A stretch of DNA of 64,000 nt from Oleidesulfovibrio sp964593925. GTDB taxonomy: Bacteria; Desulfobacterota; Desulfovibrionia; Desulfovibrionales; Desulfovibrionaceae. The DNA lies in assembly GCA_964593925.1 (NCBI GenBank), contig CAZQKM010000002.1, positions 1 to 64,000 on the forward strand. Reading direction: 5' to 3'. Made by a program: the position numbers and the translations under genes. The notes below the pieces were generated by a model. The model was given only the letters and a program-made list of their open reading frames with translations. It made no database searches and was not told the DNA's origin. This document shows positions 16,875 through 25,281 of this stretch, piece after piece (positions within the stretch are counted from its first letter, which is position 1; every line of letters starts with the position of its first letter).

Positions 16875-18020
16875 ATGGCATTCATCTCTTCTGGATACAA
16901 TCCCGAAAAACCCATGGAAGGTCGGATTACCGACATTGGCCCGCAGCACTTTGCCCAGTTTTATCCGCCTGTCATTGGCCGGAACAAAGGCAAATGGCTG
17001 TATCATGAAATTCTAGAGCCCGGCGTGCTTGTGCACGTGGCTGAGTCCGGCGAAAAAGTATACACCGTTCGTGTGGGTGCTGCTCGCCTGATGTCCATTA
17101 CCCATATCCGCGAAATGTGTGAAATCGCAGACAAACACTGCGGTGGGCACTTGCGTTTTACCACGCGTAACAACGTGGAGTTCATGGTTGAAACCGAAGA
17201 AGCCATGAAGGCTCTGCGTGACGACCTTGCTTCACGTAAGTTCGCTGGGGGTTCTTACAAGTTCCCAGTGGGTGGCACCGGAGCGGGTATCTCCAATATT
17301 GTGCACACCCAAGGCTGGGTACACTGCCATACGCCTGCAACGGATGCTTCCGGTCCGGTCAAGGCTATCATGGATGAGGTCTTTGCAGACTTCCAGGACA
17401 TGCGTTTGCCTGCACCTGTGCGGATTTCGCTGGCCTGCTGTATCAACATGTGTGGTGCTGTGCACTGCTCAGATATTGGCGTTGTGGGTATCCACCGTAA
17501 GCCGCCCATGGTTGACCATGAGTGGACGGACCAGTTGTGCGAAATTCCGCTGGCTGTGGCCTCTTGTCCCACCGCTGCCGTGCGCCCCACGAAGGTTGAG
17601 TTGGACGGTAAAAAAGTGAACAGTATCGCCATTAAAAACGAGCGCTGCATGTATTGCGGCAACTGTTACACCATGTGCCCCGCACTGCCCATCTCTGACG
17701 GTGAAGGTGACGGCTGTGTGATCATGGTGGGTGGTAAGGTTTCCAACCGTATCAGCATGCCCAAGTTCTCCAAGGTCGTGGTGGCATATATTCCCAACGA
17801 GGCACCTCGTTGGCCCAGCCTGACCAAGACCATCAAGCACATCATTGAAGTATACTCCGAAAACGCCATGAAATATGAGCGTCTGGGTGAGTGGGCCGAG
17901 CGTATCGGCTGGGAACGTTTCTTTGAACTGACCGGTCTTGAGTTCACCCACCATCTGATTGATGACTTCCGTGACCCGGCTTACTATACTTGGCGTCAGA
18001 GTACCCAATTTAAGTTTTAG
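16875..18020 (+). CDS. dsrB: Dissimilatory sulfite reductase beta subunit
   Basis: A 381-residue partner of DsrA in the alpha2beta2 core. The catalytic region has TQGWVHCHTPATD and the cysteine cluster CCINMCG. The ferredoxin domain carries CMYCGNCYTMCPALP. In Desulfovibrio the beta subunit holds the catalytically active coupled sirohaem. The gene directly follows dsrA and is separated from dsrD by a short GC-rich hairpin. Confidence 0.98.
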   Translation: MAFISSGYNPEKPMEGRITDIGPQHFAQFYPPVIGRNKGKWLYHEILEPGVLVHVAESGEKVYTVRVGAARLMSITHIREMCEIADKHCGGHLRFTTRNNVEFMVETEEAMKALRDDLASRKFAGGSYKFPVGGTGAGISNIVHTQGWVHCHTPATDASGPVKAIMDEVFADFQDMRLPAPVRISLACCINMCGAVHCSDIGVVGIHRKPPMVDHEWTDQLCEIPLAVASCPTAAVRPTKVELDGKKVNSIAIKNERCMYCGNCYTMCPALPISDGEGDGCVIMVGGKVSNRISMPKFSKVVVAYIPNEAPRWPSLTKTIKHIIEVYSENAMKYERLGEWAERIGWERFFELTGLEFTHHLIDDFRDPAYYTWRQSTQFKF

Positions 18021-18037
18021 GCCAAAGAGACAATTAT

Positions 18038-18060
18038 GCCGGGCGGGTTTTCCGCCCGGC
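18038..18060 (+). promoter_or_regulatory. GC-rich hairpin between dsrB and dsrD
   Basis: A perfect 9-bp stem (GCCGGGCGG at 18038-18046 with its complement at 18052-18060) and a five-base loop, followed by TTATTT. The weak T-run suggests a partial terminator or an mRNA-stabilising/processing hairpin, which would let dsrD be expressed at a different level from dsrAB. Confidence 0.75.
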
Positions 18061-18082
18061 TTATTTCAGTGAGGATAATATA

Positions 18083-18313
18083 ATGGAAGAAAAACAGGTA
18101 GTTCTCGATTTCATCGAGTCTAAAGCCAAATCAAAATCAAAGTTTTATTTCAATGACTTTGTGGGGCTTTTTCCTGACAAAAAAGCACGCGAAGTGAAAA
18201 AAATTCTGACCCAGTTGGTGAACGAAGAAGTGCTGGTGTTCTGGTCTTCTGGTTCTACTACCATGTATGGTCTGAAAGGCGCCGGCAAACAGGCTGAGGC
18301 TGAAGGCGAGTAG
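18083..18313 (+). CDS. dsrD: Sulfite reductase-associated protein DsrD
   Basis: A 76-residue winged-helix protein (DFIESKAKSKSKFYFNDF, then KILTQLVNEEVLVFWSSGS). DsrD co-occurs with dsrAB in sulfate reducers and has been reported to stimulate sulfite reduction by DsrAB allosterically. Despite its fold it is not thought to act mainly as a DNA-binding regulator. It lies 62 bases after dsrB, behind a hairpin, and ahead of a strong terminator. Confidence 0.96.
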   Translation: MEEKQVVLDFIESKAKSKSKFYFNDFVGLFPDKKAREVKKILTQLVNEEVLVFWSSGSTTMYGLKGAGKQAEAEGE

Positions 18314-18346
18314 GCTCTCTTTGTTGGTACGCTTGTTTGCGGAATG

Positions 18347-18378
18347 GCGTATGGACTGCGAAGTTCATACGCTTTTTT
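18347..18378 (+). terminator. Terminator after dsrD
   Basis: An 11-bp stem (18347-18357 with 18362-18372, one G-T pair) capped by a GCGA tetraloop and followed by six T. It ends the dsrABD transcript and shows that the longer open frame of the next gene (from 18344) cannot be its true start. Confidence 0.92.
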
Positions 18379-18390
18379 ATGGCTGTCAGA

Positions 18391-18420
18391 TAGGTCGGAA
18401 CGTATTAGGTCGGAACGTAT
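18391..18420 (+). repeat. 15-bp perfect tandem duplication at the start of the amidase gene
   Basis: TAGGTCGGAACGTAT occurs twice without a gap, at 18391-18405 and 18406-18420. The second copy supplies the AT of the start codon of the amidase gene. It may be a replication slip or a pair of regulatory half-sites. Confidence 0.9.
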
Positions 18421-19822
18421 GCTGAATATTCCAAGGGTGATGATTGCCGGATTGTGCGGTGGATCAGGGAAAACCATTGTCAGTCTAGGGGTGGGGCGCG
18501 CATGGGCACAGGTGGGGCGCCGTATAAAGCCTTTTAAAAAAGGGCCGGACTATATCGACGCGCGCTGGCTTTCTCTGGCAGCCCGGGCTCCTGCTACCAA
18601 CCTTGATCCTTTTCTTCTGCCATCTCGCGTGCTGCGGGCCTTGTTCCAAACAGCTGCTGCCGGATTCAGCGGTGCGCTCATTGAGGGTAACAGGGGCTTG
18701 TTTGACGGTAAAGACGTTATGGGTTCATGCTCTACGGCAGAAGTGTCGCGTATGTTGGCAGTTCCGGTTGTACTGGTAATGGACTGCGCAAAGATGACTC
18801 GTACGGCCGCAGCCTTAGTTAAAGGTATGGCCTGTTTTGAAGACGGGGTGCATATCGCTGGAGTGCTGTTAAATAATACCGCTGGTGACAGGCATCGGGC
18901 TATTTTACGTGCAGCTATCGAAGAATATACAGACGTACCGGTACTTGGAGCCTTGCCGCGTATGGCTGAAAATCCCATTCCTGAGCGCCATATGGGGCTC
19001 TGGTCTGATGCGGAGATGACTGACCGGTATGGATCGCTGGATACTGTGGCCACGCTGTTGCAGGAGCATGCCGATATTGATCACATATGGGATATTGCGT
19101 GTGCGGCCCCTGCATGGCCTGTGGCTGAAGACGTCTGGAGCCTTATGCCGCAGGGGACAGGGCAGGGGCCTGTGCGTATAGGCTATGTGCGGGATCGTGC
19201 GCTATGGTTTTATTATGAGGAAAATATTGAGGCCTTGCAGCGTGCCGGTGCCTGCATGGTAGAGTTGAGTTTACTGGATGATGCGCCTTGGCCCTGCTTG
19301 GACGGCTTGTACCTTGGGGGAGGTTTTCCAGAAACATGCGCCCGACAACTGGCGGATAATGTTGTGGTTCGTGAACGGGTTCGCACATTGGCAGCGCAGA
19401 ATATGCCCATTTACGCAGAATGTGGGGGGTTGATGTATCTTGGGCGTACATTGTGCTGCCAGGGGCACGAGTATCCCATGGCGGGGGTTTTTCCCATTGC
19501 CACCTCTGTCCACAAAAGGCCGCAGGGTTTGGGATATGTTGAGGCTACTGTCACGCAGGACACGCCGTTTCATGCTGAAGGAACCACGGTGCGCGGACAT
19601 GAGTTTCATTATTCTCAGGCACATGTGCTGGGAGGAGAGTCCGTACGGCATGTGTTGCAGGTTCGGCGTGGCCAAGGGATGGGTGATCAAGTCGACGGCC
19701 TGCTCGCTGGTAATACCTTTGCAAGCTATACACATTTATTTGCGCTGGGTGAGACATACTGGGCTGAAAATTTTGTGAAGGCTGCCAGGTGTTTTAGGGC
19801 AGCCGCTATTGCCGATTTGTAA
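18419..19822 (+). CDS. cobB: Cobyrinate a,c-diamide synthase-type amidase (CbiA/CobB/DsrN-like), probably for sirohaem amide
   Basis: A 467-residue ATP- and glutamine-dependent amidase. The N-terminal P-loop reads GLCGGSGKTIVSLG. The C-terminal class I glutaminase domain has the nucleophile in IYAECGGLMYLGR and a His/Glu region near GHEFHYSQAH. Enzymes of this family amidate cobyrinate. Homologues next to dsr genes (DsrN) are thought to amidate sirohaem for DsrAB. I start at ATG 18419, after the dsrD terminator, giving MLNIPRVMIAG. The ribosome site is weak. I cannot tell cobalamin from sirohaem use by sequence, but the context favours sirohaem. Confidence 0.88.
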   Translation: MLNIPRVMIAGLCGGSGKTIVSLGVGRAWAQVGRRIKPFKKGPDYIDARWLSLAARAPATNLDPFLLPSRVLRALFQTAAAGFSGALIEGNRGLFDGKDVMGSCSTAEVSRMLAVPVVLVMDCAKMTRTAAALVKGMACFEDGVHIAGVLLNNTAGDRHRAILRAAIEEYTDVPVLGALPRMAENPIPERHMGLWSDAEMTDRYGSLDTVATLLQEHADIDHIWDIACAAPAWPVAEDVWSLMPQGTGQGPVRIGYVRDRALWFYYEENIEALQRAGACMVELSLLDDAPWPCLDGLYLGGGFPETCARQLADNVVVRERVRTLAAQNMPIYAECGGLMYLGRTLCCQGHEYPMAGVFPIATSVHKRPQGLGYVEATVTQDTPFHAEGTTVRGHEFHYSQAHVLGGESVRHVLQVRRGQGMGDQVDGLLAGNTFASYTHLFALGETYWAENFVKAARCFRAAAIADL

Positions 19823-20185
19823 GGTGATAGGGGCTGCCCTAAACCGGTACGGTGTGCCTTGAAAGATATTTGAACCATCCGGGGAAAGATGCCATACTGG
19901 TGTGCGTTGCAAAAGGATTGTGGCATGGTGGGTCTGCTGCAAAGCATGCGGCAGATTTGTTATCGGAAGATACCCTGCTGTGGCAAAGAGTATGTGTGAT
20001 AACGGTAGGATGTATCAAGGGCAGGGAGCATGGTCGGAAGGTATCTAGCTTGCTCTTTGGATGAAACCATGTGCGCAGCCTTGTGCTGCGTTACCTGTAT
20101 GAGTCGGCGGGCTGTGGGAGCCAGTGTTGAAAAGGAGGTCATGTCGGTGCAATGTTTTGGGTCTGTTTTTGGGGGAAGGTGGAGC
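19823..20185. other. Intergenic stretch between amidase and second RlpA gene
   Basis: About 360 bases on the plus strand with only short, unconvincing open frames. No strong terminator follows the amidase gene. The right end must carry the promoter and ribosome site of the RlpA-like gene. Confidence 0.4.
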
Positions 20186-21070
20186 ATGGCTTTGCGCTAT
20201 GGCGTGATCGGGATTTTAGGGCTGCTTATTTTCACGGGGATGATAGCGGAAATTTGTGATGCTGCACCGACTACCGCCAAAAAGGCGTCGGTTGATCTGC
20301 TCACCGGGAAGGCCAGGTGGTACGGGGAGTTTTTTCATGGTAGACCCACGGCCAGTGGAGAATCTTTTGACATGTATGCCCTTACCGCTGCCCATAGAAC
20401 GTTGCCGCTGGGGACTCTTGCGCGGATAGTAAACCTGGACAACGGTAAAACAGTGGTTGTACGCATCAATGACCGTGGCCCGTTTGATGATGTGCATGTG
20501 ATTGAAGTATCGCGTAAGGCAGCGCAGCAATTGGGTATGCTTGAAAAAGGTACAGCCCAAGTACGCATTGAGCCTCAAGGACAGGCTGACGGTGTAGGGG
20601 GACCAGAAAAATTTGGAAAGCAGGATCAAAAGCAGGTAGCTCCGGTGGGACCCCACCCTGCAAAAAAAGGTGCTGATGATGTGTCAGCGCGTGCGGCGGC
20701 TGTGGCTAGGCAGCTCGAAGCCTCGACACAAGCCCCTTCTGCTCCAGACGCTGCAAGCCCAGCGCTGCCTAGCGCTTCAAAAGGGGCACCACATACCACG
20801 GATCCGGATGATGTTCAGGGCTATGTTGCCAGTGTCGCACCGGGTATTTATATACAGATAGGCGCATTTAAAGATTCTGATAATGCACAACAATATGGAA
20901 AAACTGTGAGTAAAGTGCGTAAAGACATCATGGTATGGCGTAAAGAAGGGCAAACAGGTACTTTGTGGTTTGTTCTCGTTGGCCCGTTGCTGGACAGGTC
21001 AGAGGCTGATGACGTGCAAGCACTTTTACAAGCCAAAGGGCATACAGGTTTTATAACTGTGCTCCGTTAA
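20186..21070 (+). CDS. RlpA-like double-psi beta-barrel protein with SPOR domain (second copy)
   Basis: A second RlpA-like protein, distinct from the one at 10536. From ATG 20186 a Sec signal (ALRYGVIGILGLLIFTGM) with a likely cut after CDA precedes the barrel with GKARWYGEFFHGRPTASGE and VVRINDRGPFDD, so the key Asp is present. A long Pro/Ala-rich linker follows, then a SPOR repeat (GIYIQIGAFKDSDNAQQYG). No lipobox cysteine is seen, so it is probably secreted or periplasmic. An upstream ATG (20141) has AGGAGG but only two bases of spacing. Confidence 0.85.
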   Translation: MALRYGVIGILGLLIFTGMIAEICDAAPTTAKKASVDLLTGKARWYGEFFHGRPTASGESFDMYALTAAHRTLPLGTLARIVNLDNGKTVVVRINDRGPFDDVHVIEVSRKAAQQLGMLEKGTAQVRIEPQGQADGVGGPEKFGKQDQKQVAPVGPHPAKKGADDVSARAAAVARQLEASTQAPSAPDAASPALPSASKGAPHTTDPDDVQGYVASVAPGIYIQIGAFKDSDNAQQYGKTVSKVRKDIMVWRKEGQTGTLWFVLVGPLLDRSEADDVQALLQAKGHTGFITVLR

Positions 21071-21174
21071 TCGGAAACACGTCGAAAGGCCGTAGCTGGT
21101 GCATAAACGGTAGTGGCGTAATTTTTTATAGAAATACATGGTTAGATATTTGTTTTAGCCGGTAAGGTGGCGCC

Positions 21175-23337
21175 ATGCAGCATAATCCCCCCAGAGTTCT
21201 CTCCATAGATGATGACAGTGATGTTCGTGAAAATATTACAGCGTACCTGGAAGACAGTGGCTTTGATGTGGTTGAAGCCAGAGACGGCCAGGATGGTCTT
21301 GAGCAGTTTGAACGCACGAATCCTGATGTAGTACTGGTAGACCTGCGTATGCCGGTCATGGACGGCATGCAGTTTCTTGCCGCAATACAGCAGCGTTCGC
21401 CCCAGACTCCTGTCATTGTGGTCTCTGGAGTGGGCGTGCTGGAAGAAGCTGTGGAAGCTTTACGGCATGGCGCATGGGATTATGTCACCAAGCCTATTAC
21501 TGACATGGCTGTGCTGGAACATGCAGTCAATAAGACTCTGGAGCGAGCCCGTTTATTGGAGGAGCGTAACAGGTATCAGGAGTGTCTAGAGCAGGAAGTC
21601 TCGGCGCGTACCTGCGAGTTGAGCGAGTCTCATGACAGGCTGTTGGAGTTTCAGATTTTGCTTCAGGAAAAAAACCAATTTCTTGAGGCACTGATAGAAG
21701 GGATGCCCAGCCCTGTTTTTTACAAATCACTGGACGGCATCTATCTTGGCTGTAACGAAGCATTTTGTCGGATATTGAAAAAGGCAAAAGGAGAGATCGT
21801 GGGCCGCCGGGCAGAAGCGTTGTTGCCAGAAGAGGCTGCCTGTCCAATGTCTGCACGCTTTGATGATGGGGGCGAGGAGAGGTTGCAGCCCCATAGCCTC
21901 ACGCTGGTGGGGAGCGACGGTAAGGCCATACAGCTCATGTTGTACAAGTCATTTTTTCAGAACAGGGGCGGAGAAAACGCCGGAGTTGTGGGGACGTTTT
22001 ACGATATTACAGAGCTGAAAAATAAAGAAGCCCAGATTATTTATCAGGCATACCATGACGAGCTTACCGGATTTGCTAATCGCGCCCGATTGAAGGAGAG
22101 TATTGCCAGCCATATAGGTCAGAAAGTGCCCAACGGTTTTGTGGTGCTCATACTTGATCTTGATAATTTTAAGAACATAAATGACAGCTTGGGCCATGAT
22201 GTGGGGGATATGCTGCTGGTGGCAGCAGGGGACAGGCTTGAAGAGGTCGTGGGGCCTGTGGCTTTGTTGGCGCGTATTGGAGGAGACGAATTCGCCTTGT
22301 TGCTTGAGGGGGGGCACGAGGAAGGAGCTGTTTTGGCCGATGCGGTGCGCAAGGCATTTATCGAATCGTTTAGTATTGATGGGCATCAACTGTATACAAC
22401 CATCAGTATTGGAATCGCCAGTTGGCCTGAGGATGGGGCAGATGCTGATTCTCTGTTGAAAAATGCCGATATCGCCATGTATAAGGCAAAAGAGCAAGGT
22501 CGTAATTGCTATTTGCATTTTGATGCGGAAATGACCGAGCAGGTAACACGCAGGCTCGCTGTGGAAAAAAGTCTACGCAAGGGTCTTGAGCATAACGAAT
22601 TTCGTGTATTTTACCAGCCTAGGATTAATATTGCCTCGGGTCAGTTGGTGGGCATGGAGGCTTTGGTCCGCTGGGTGCCTGAGACGGGTGTGGTGGTGAG
22701 CCCCTCGGAGTTTATCCCCGTAGCCGAAGACACGGGTCTGATCATTGTGCTTGGCGAACGAGTGTTGCAAGATGCGTGTCAGCAGATGCGAAAGTGGGTT
22801 GACAGGGGCTGGGATCATCTGCGTATGTCGGTAAATATTTCTGCCAAACAGTTTCAGGCCAATCTTGTGGAGCAGGTGGCTGTAGTTCTGCGTTCCACAG
22901 AGCTTTCTCCTGCCTTGCTTGAGCTTGAGCTTACAGAAACCACCATGATGCAGGACATGGGGCAGACGGTGTACTTGCTTGAGCAGCTGAGTGCCATGGG
23001 GCTTAGAATAGCCATTGATGACTTTGGTACCGGGCACTCCTCGCTGTATTATCTGAAGCGTTTTCCCATTAATACCCTGAAAATTGACCGCTCCTTCGTG
23101 CGCGATATTTCAAAGGACGGCGGTGACGCTAACATTGTTTCCACGATTATTACCATGGGGCATAACCTTTCGCTTGATGTTGTGGCAGAAGGGGTTGAGA
23201 CACTGGAACAACTTATGTTTTTGCGTGAGAAGGGGTGTGCCGAGGTGCAGGGCTTTTACTTCAGCAAGCCGCTGCCCGCGGAGGAGTTTGAAGAATTTGT
23301 CCTAGAGTATGATAAGAGGGGATTTTTCTCTGAATAG
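21175..23337 (+). CDS. Response regulator with PAS, GGDEF and EAL domains (c-di-GMP turnover)
   Basis: A 720-residue soluble protein. A receiver domain (phosphoacceptor D56 in VDLRMPVMDG, Lys106 in TKPI) is followed by a coiled-coil linker (about 125-165). Next come a PAS domain (about 168-285), a GGDEF domain with intact GGDEF at 369-373, and an EAL domain with intact EAL at 495-497 plus ELTET and DDFGTGHSSLYYL. Both catalytic signatures look complete, so it could make and degrade c-di-GMP. The RxxD inhibitory site before GGDEF is absent (VGPVALLARI). No kinase is adjacent; the hybrid kinase at 34231 is not linked to it. Confidence 0.93.
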   Translation: MQHNPPRVLSIDDDSDVRENITAYLEDSGFDVVEARDGQDGLEQFERTNPDVVLVDLRMPVMDGMQFLAAIQQRSPQTPVIVVSGVGVLEEAVEALRHGAWDYVTKPITDMAVLEHAVNKTLERARLLEERNRYQECLEQEVSARTCELSESHDRLLEFQILLQEKNQFLEALIEGMPSPVFYKSLDGIYLGCNEAFCRILKKAKGEIVGRRAEALLPEEAACPMSARFDDGGEERLQPHSLTLVGSDGKAIQLMLYKSFFQNRGGENAGVVGTFYDITELKNKEAQIIYQAYHDELTGFANRARLKESIASHIGQKVPNGFVVLILDLDNFKNINDSLGHDVGDMLLVAAGDRLEEVVGPVALLARIGGDEFALLLEGGHEEGAVLADAVRKAFIESFSIDGHQLYTTISIGIASWPEDGADADSLLKNADIAMYKAKEQGRNCYLHFDAEMTEQVTRRLAVEKSLRKGLEHNEFRVFYQPRINIASGQLVGMEALVRWVPETGVVVSPSEFIPVAEDTGLIIVLGERVLQDACQQMRKWVDRGWDHLRMSVNISAKQFQANLVEQVAVVLRSTELSPALLELELTETTMMQDMGQTVYLLEQLSAMGLRIAIDDFGTGHSSLYYLKRFPINTLKIDRSFVRDISKDGGDANIVSTIITMGHNLSLDVVAEGVETLEQLMFLREKGCAEVQGFYFSKPLPAEEFEEFVLEYDKRGFFSE

Positions 23338-23418
23338 TGCGGGGCGCTACACGGCGACATAATTGCTGGGGGCATCTCTCCTGAATATTGAGATGGGATT
23401 GTCCGGCAGATTCCAGTA

Positions 23419-24621
23419 TCAGGCTTTACCCTGATCTGATTGTGGAGAATTTATGCCGGGGGTATTTTGCCCGTGGTCAGGCAGGGGGGCAAACATGTTT
23501 TCAAGGATGCTGTCGGATACCAGCATTCCATTTTTTGTCAGACGCAGGTAGCCATTGCGTATGCGTATCAAACCATTGCGATGCAGCGCATGAATAAGGG
23601 TTTTATGTTCGTGCAGAAAACTGCGTCCTGTCAGTTCATGGTATGCTTTGACACGCAAACCGCGTGTTGTGCGCAGGCGGAGCATAATAAGTTCTTGTGT
23701 TTGTTCCAGGTGATTCAGCAACCGAGCGTGTCCTCCCAGTGTGCCCCGCTTTGCGTGCGTGGCGTACTCGGCAAGATCATGGGGGTTTTCCCAGCGCTTG
23801 CCTTGCAGTGTGGATACTGCTGAAGGGCCAAGCCCCAGATAGTTTTCTCCTTCCCAGTAGCCGGTATTATGCCTGCATTGAAAGCCCATGCGGGCAAAGT
23901 TTGATATTTCATACTGCATGTAGCCGCGTGCTTCCAGGAACTCTGCGCCGTACATGAACATACGGGCTTGTTCTTGTTCTTCCGGCAGGTGAAGTAGGCC
24001 TTTTGCATGCGCTTGCTCCAGCGGGGTATCCTGCTCCACGGTCAGGCCGTAGCACGAAAGATGCGTTGGGCCAAGGGCTGTTACCGCTTTTAGCTCATCA
24101 AGCCACACCTTGAGGCGGTGCCCCGGAATGCCCCATATCATGTCAACGTTGATGTTGGAGAACCCTGCCTGCCGGGCAAAGCGAATGGTATCCATAGCCT
24201 CGCGGGCGGTATGGCTGCGGTTCAAAAGGCGTAGCTTATCGTCATCCAGGCTTTGTACGCCAAGGCTCAATCTGTTGATACCGCATTGAAACAATGTGTT
24301 CAGGTAGCCATAACGGGAGACAGAGTCAGGATTTGCCTCAAAGCTGATTTCTGTACTGGATTCAATGCGAAATGTGTGGCGTAGGCGGTCCATTATGCTG
24401 GTGACGGCCTTTTCGGACAACAGGCTGGGGGTGCCACCGCCAAAAAAGATGCTTTGGATCGCAGCAGCACCTAGGCGTTCGCCCCACAAAGCTATTTCGT
24501 GCATGAGTGCATTCAGATAGGTTTGCAGTACCGCATGGTCTGTATGGGCCATGGGGAGCGAATGAAAGGCGCAGTAATCACATTTACTTCGACAAAAGGG
24601 TACATGGATATATAACAGCAC
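23419..24621 (-). CDS. hemW: HemW-type radical SAM haem chaperone
   Basis: A 400-residue member of the HemN/HemW family. It starts MLLYIHVPFCRSKCDYCAFHS, with the C-x3-C-x2-C cluster motif, then IFFGGGTPSLL and GINRLSLGVQSLDDDKL. The compact N-terminus without the HemN extension fits HemW, a haem-binding chaperone, better than coproporphyrinogen dehydrogenase. The C-terminal HemN_C wing is present (TRGLRVKAYHELTGRSF). It converges with the GGDEF-EAL gene. Confidence 0.88.
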   Translation of the reverse strand: MLLYIHVPFCRSKCDYCAFHSLPMAHTDHAVLQTYLNALMHEIALWGERLGAAAIQSIFFGGGTPSLLSEKAVTSIMDRLRHTFRIESSTEISFEANPDSVSRYGYLNTLFQCGINRLSLGVQSLDDDKLRLLNRSHTAREAMDTIRFARQAGFSNINVDMIWGIPGHRLKVWLDELKAVTALGPTHLSCYGLTVEQDTPLEQAHAKGLLHLPEEQEQARMFMYGAEFLEARGYMQYEISNFARMGFQCRHNTGYWEGENYLGLGPSAVSTLQGKRWENPHDLAEYATHAKRGTLGGHARLLNHLEQTQELIMLRLRTTRGLRVKAYHELTGRSFLHEHKTLIHALHRNGLIRIRNGYLRLTKNGMLVSDSILENMFAPLPDHGQNTPGINSPQSDQGKA

Positions 24622-24713
24622 AAAAGCTCCTGATGTCGGAAGAGCAGCCCCGTGTCTCCCAAGGGGGTTCCCCCAGCGCCAGTGTCATGCGATGCGACTG
24701 CCCGCGTGCTCCA

Positions 24714-25280
24714 CTAATGGGGTATTTGTCTGTCTACCTGCTGTAGGTCCCGTGCATAGCGCTCTGCCTCGCTATATATACAGCCGCAGTATTGCTGGCG
24801 ATAGATGCCCCATTGTTTTGAACGTACAATACCCTGGTGCCAACCCTGGCGAAAGTCGCGGTACAAAAATTGTGGTGTGCCATTGCCACACAGATCAATG
24901 CCCAACTGTGCAATACGTTCGTGCTGTTGTTTTTTGGAATACAACAGGGTTGTGGTCAGCATGTCAAATGCCCCCCGGCGGGCAATGGAGACAGCTTTTT
25001 CCAGCCGTATGGCATAGCAGTGAAAGCATCTGTTTGCCTCACGAAACGCTACCTCGCGCAGCCATGCCTGCAAAGAATAGCCGCGGTCGCAATAAATAAC
25101 CTTGATGCCCAGCCTGTGTGCCACATCCACCATACCCTGCCTGCGAGCCAAGTACTCGCGTACAGGGTGAATGTTGGGGTTATGAAACAGGGCCGTCACC
25201 TCATGGCCTTCGCCAAGCAGGGTTTCCAGCGGGGTGATTGCGCATGGCCCGCAACAGGCATGCACAAGTATCCTGGCCAA
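24714..25280 (-). CDS. queH: Epoxyqueuosine reductase QueH
   Basis: QueH (formerly DUF208) reduces epoxyqueuosine to queuosine in tRNA and replaces QueG in many anaerobes. The 188-residue protein has the CC motif in VHACCGPCAITPLE and further cysteines in CFHCYAIRLE and YCGCIYSE, which would bind iron-sulfur and iron. The start codon at 25280 almost touches the stop of the upstream RNase G gene (25282), so the two are in one operon. Confidence 0.92.
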   Translation of the reverse strand: MARILVHACCGPCAITPLETLLGEGHEVTALFHNPNIHPVREYLARRQGMVDVAHRLGIKVIYCDRGYSLQAWLREVAFREANRCFHCYAIRLEKAVSIARRGAFDMLTTTLLYSKKQQHERIAQLGIDLCGNGTPQFLYRDFRQGWHQGIVRSKQWGIYRQQYCGCIYSEAERYARDLQQVDRQIPH

Positions 25281-25281
25281 G

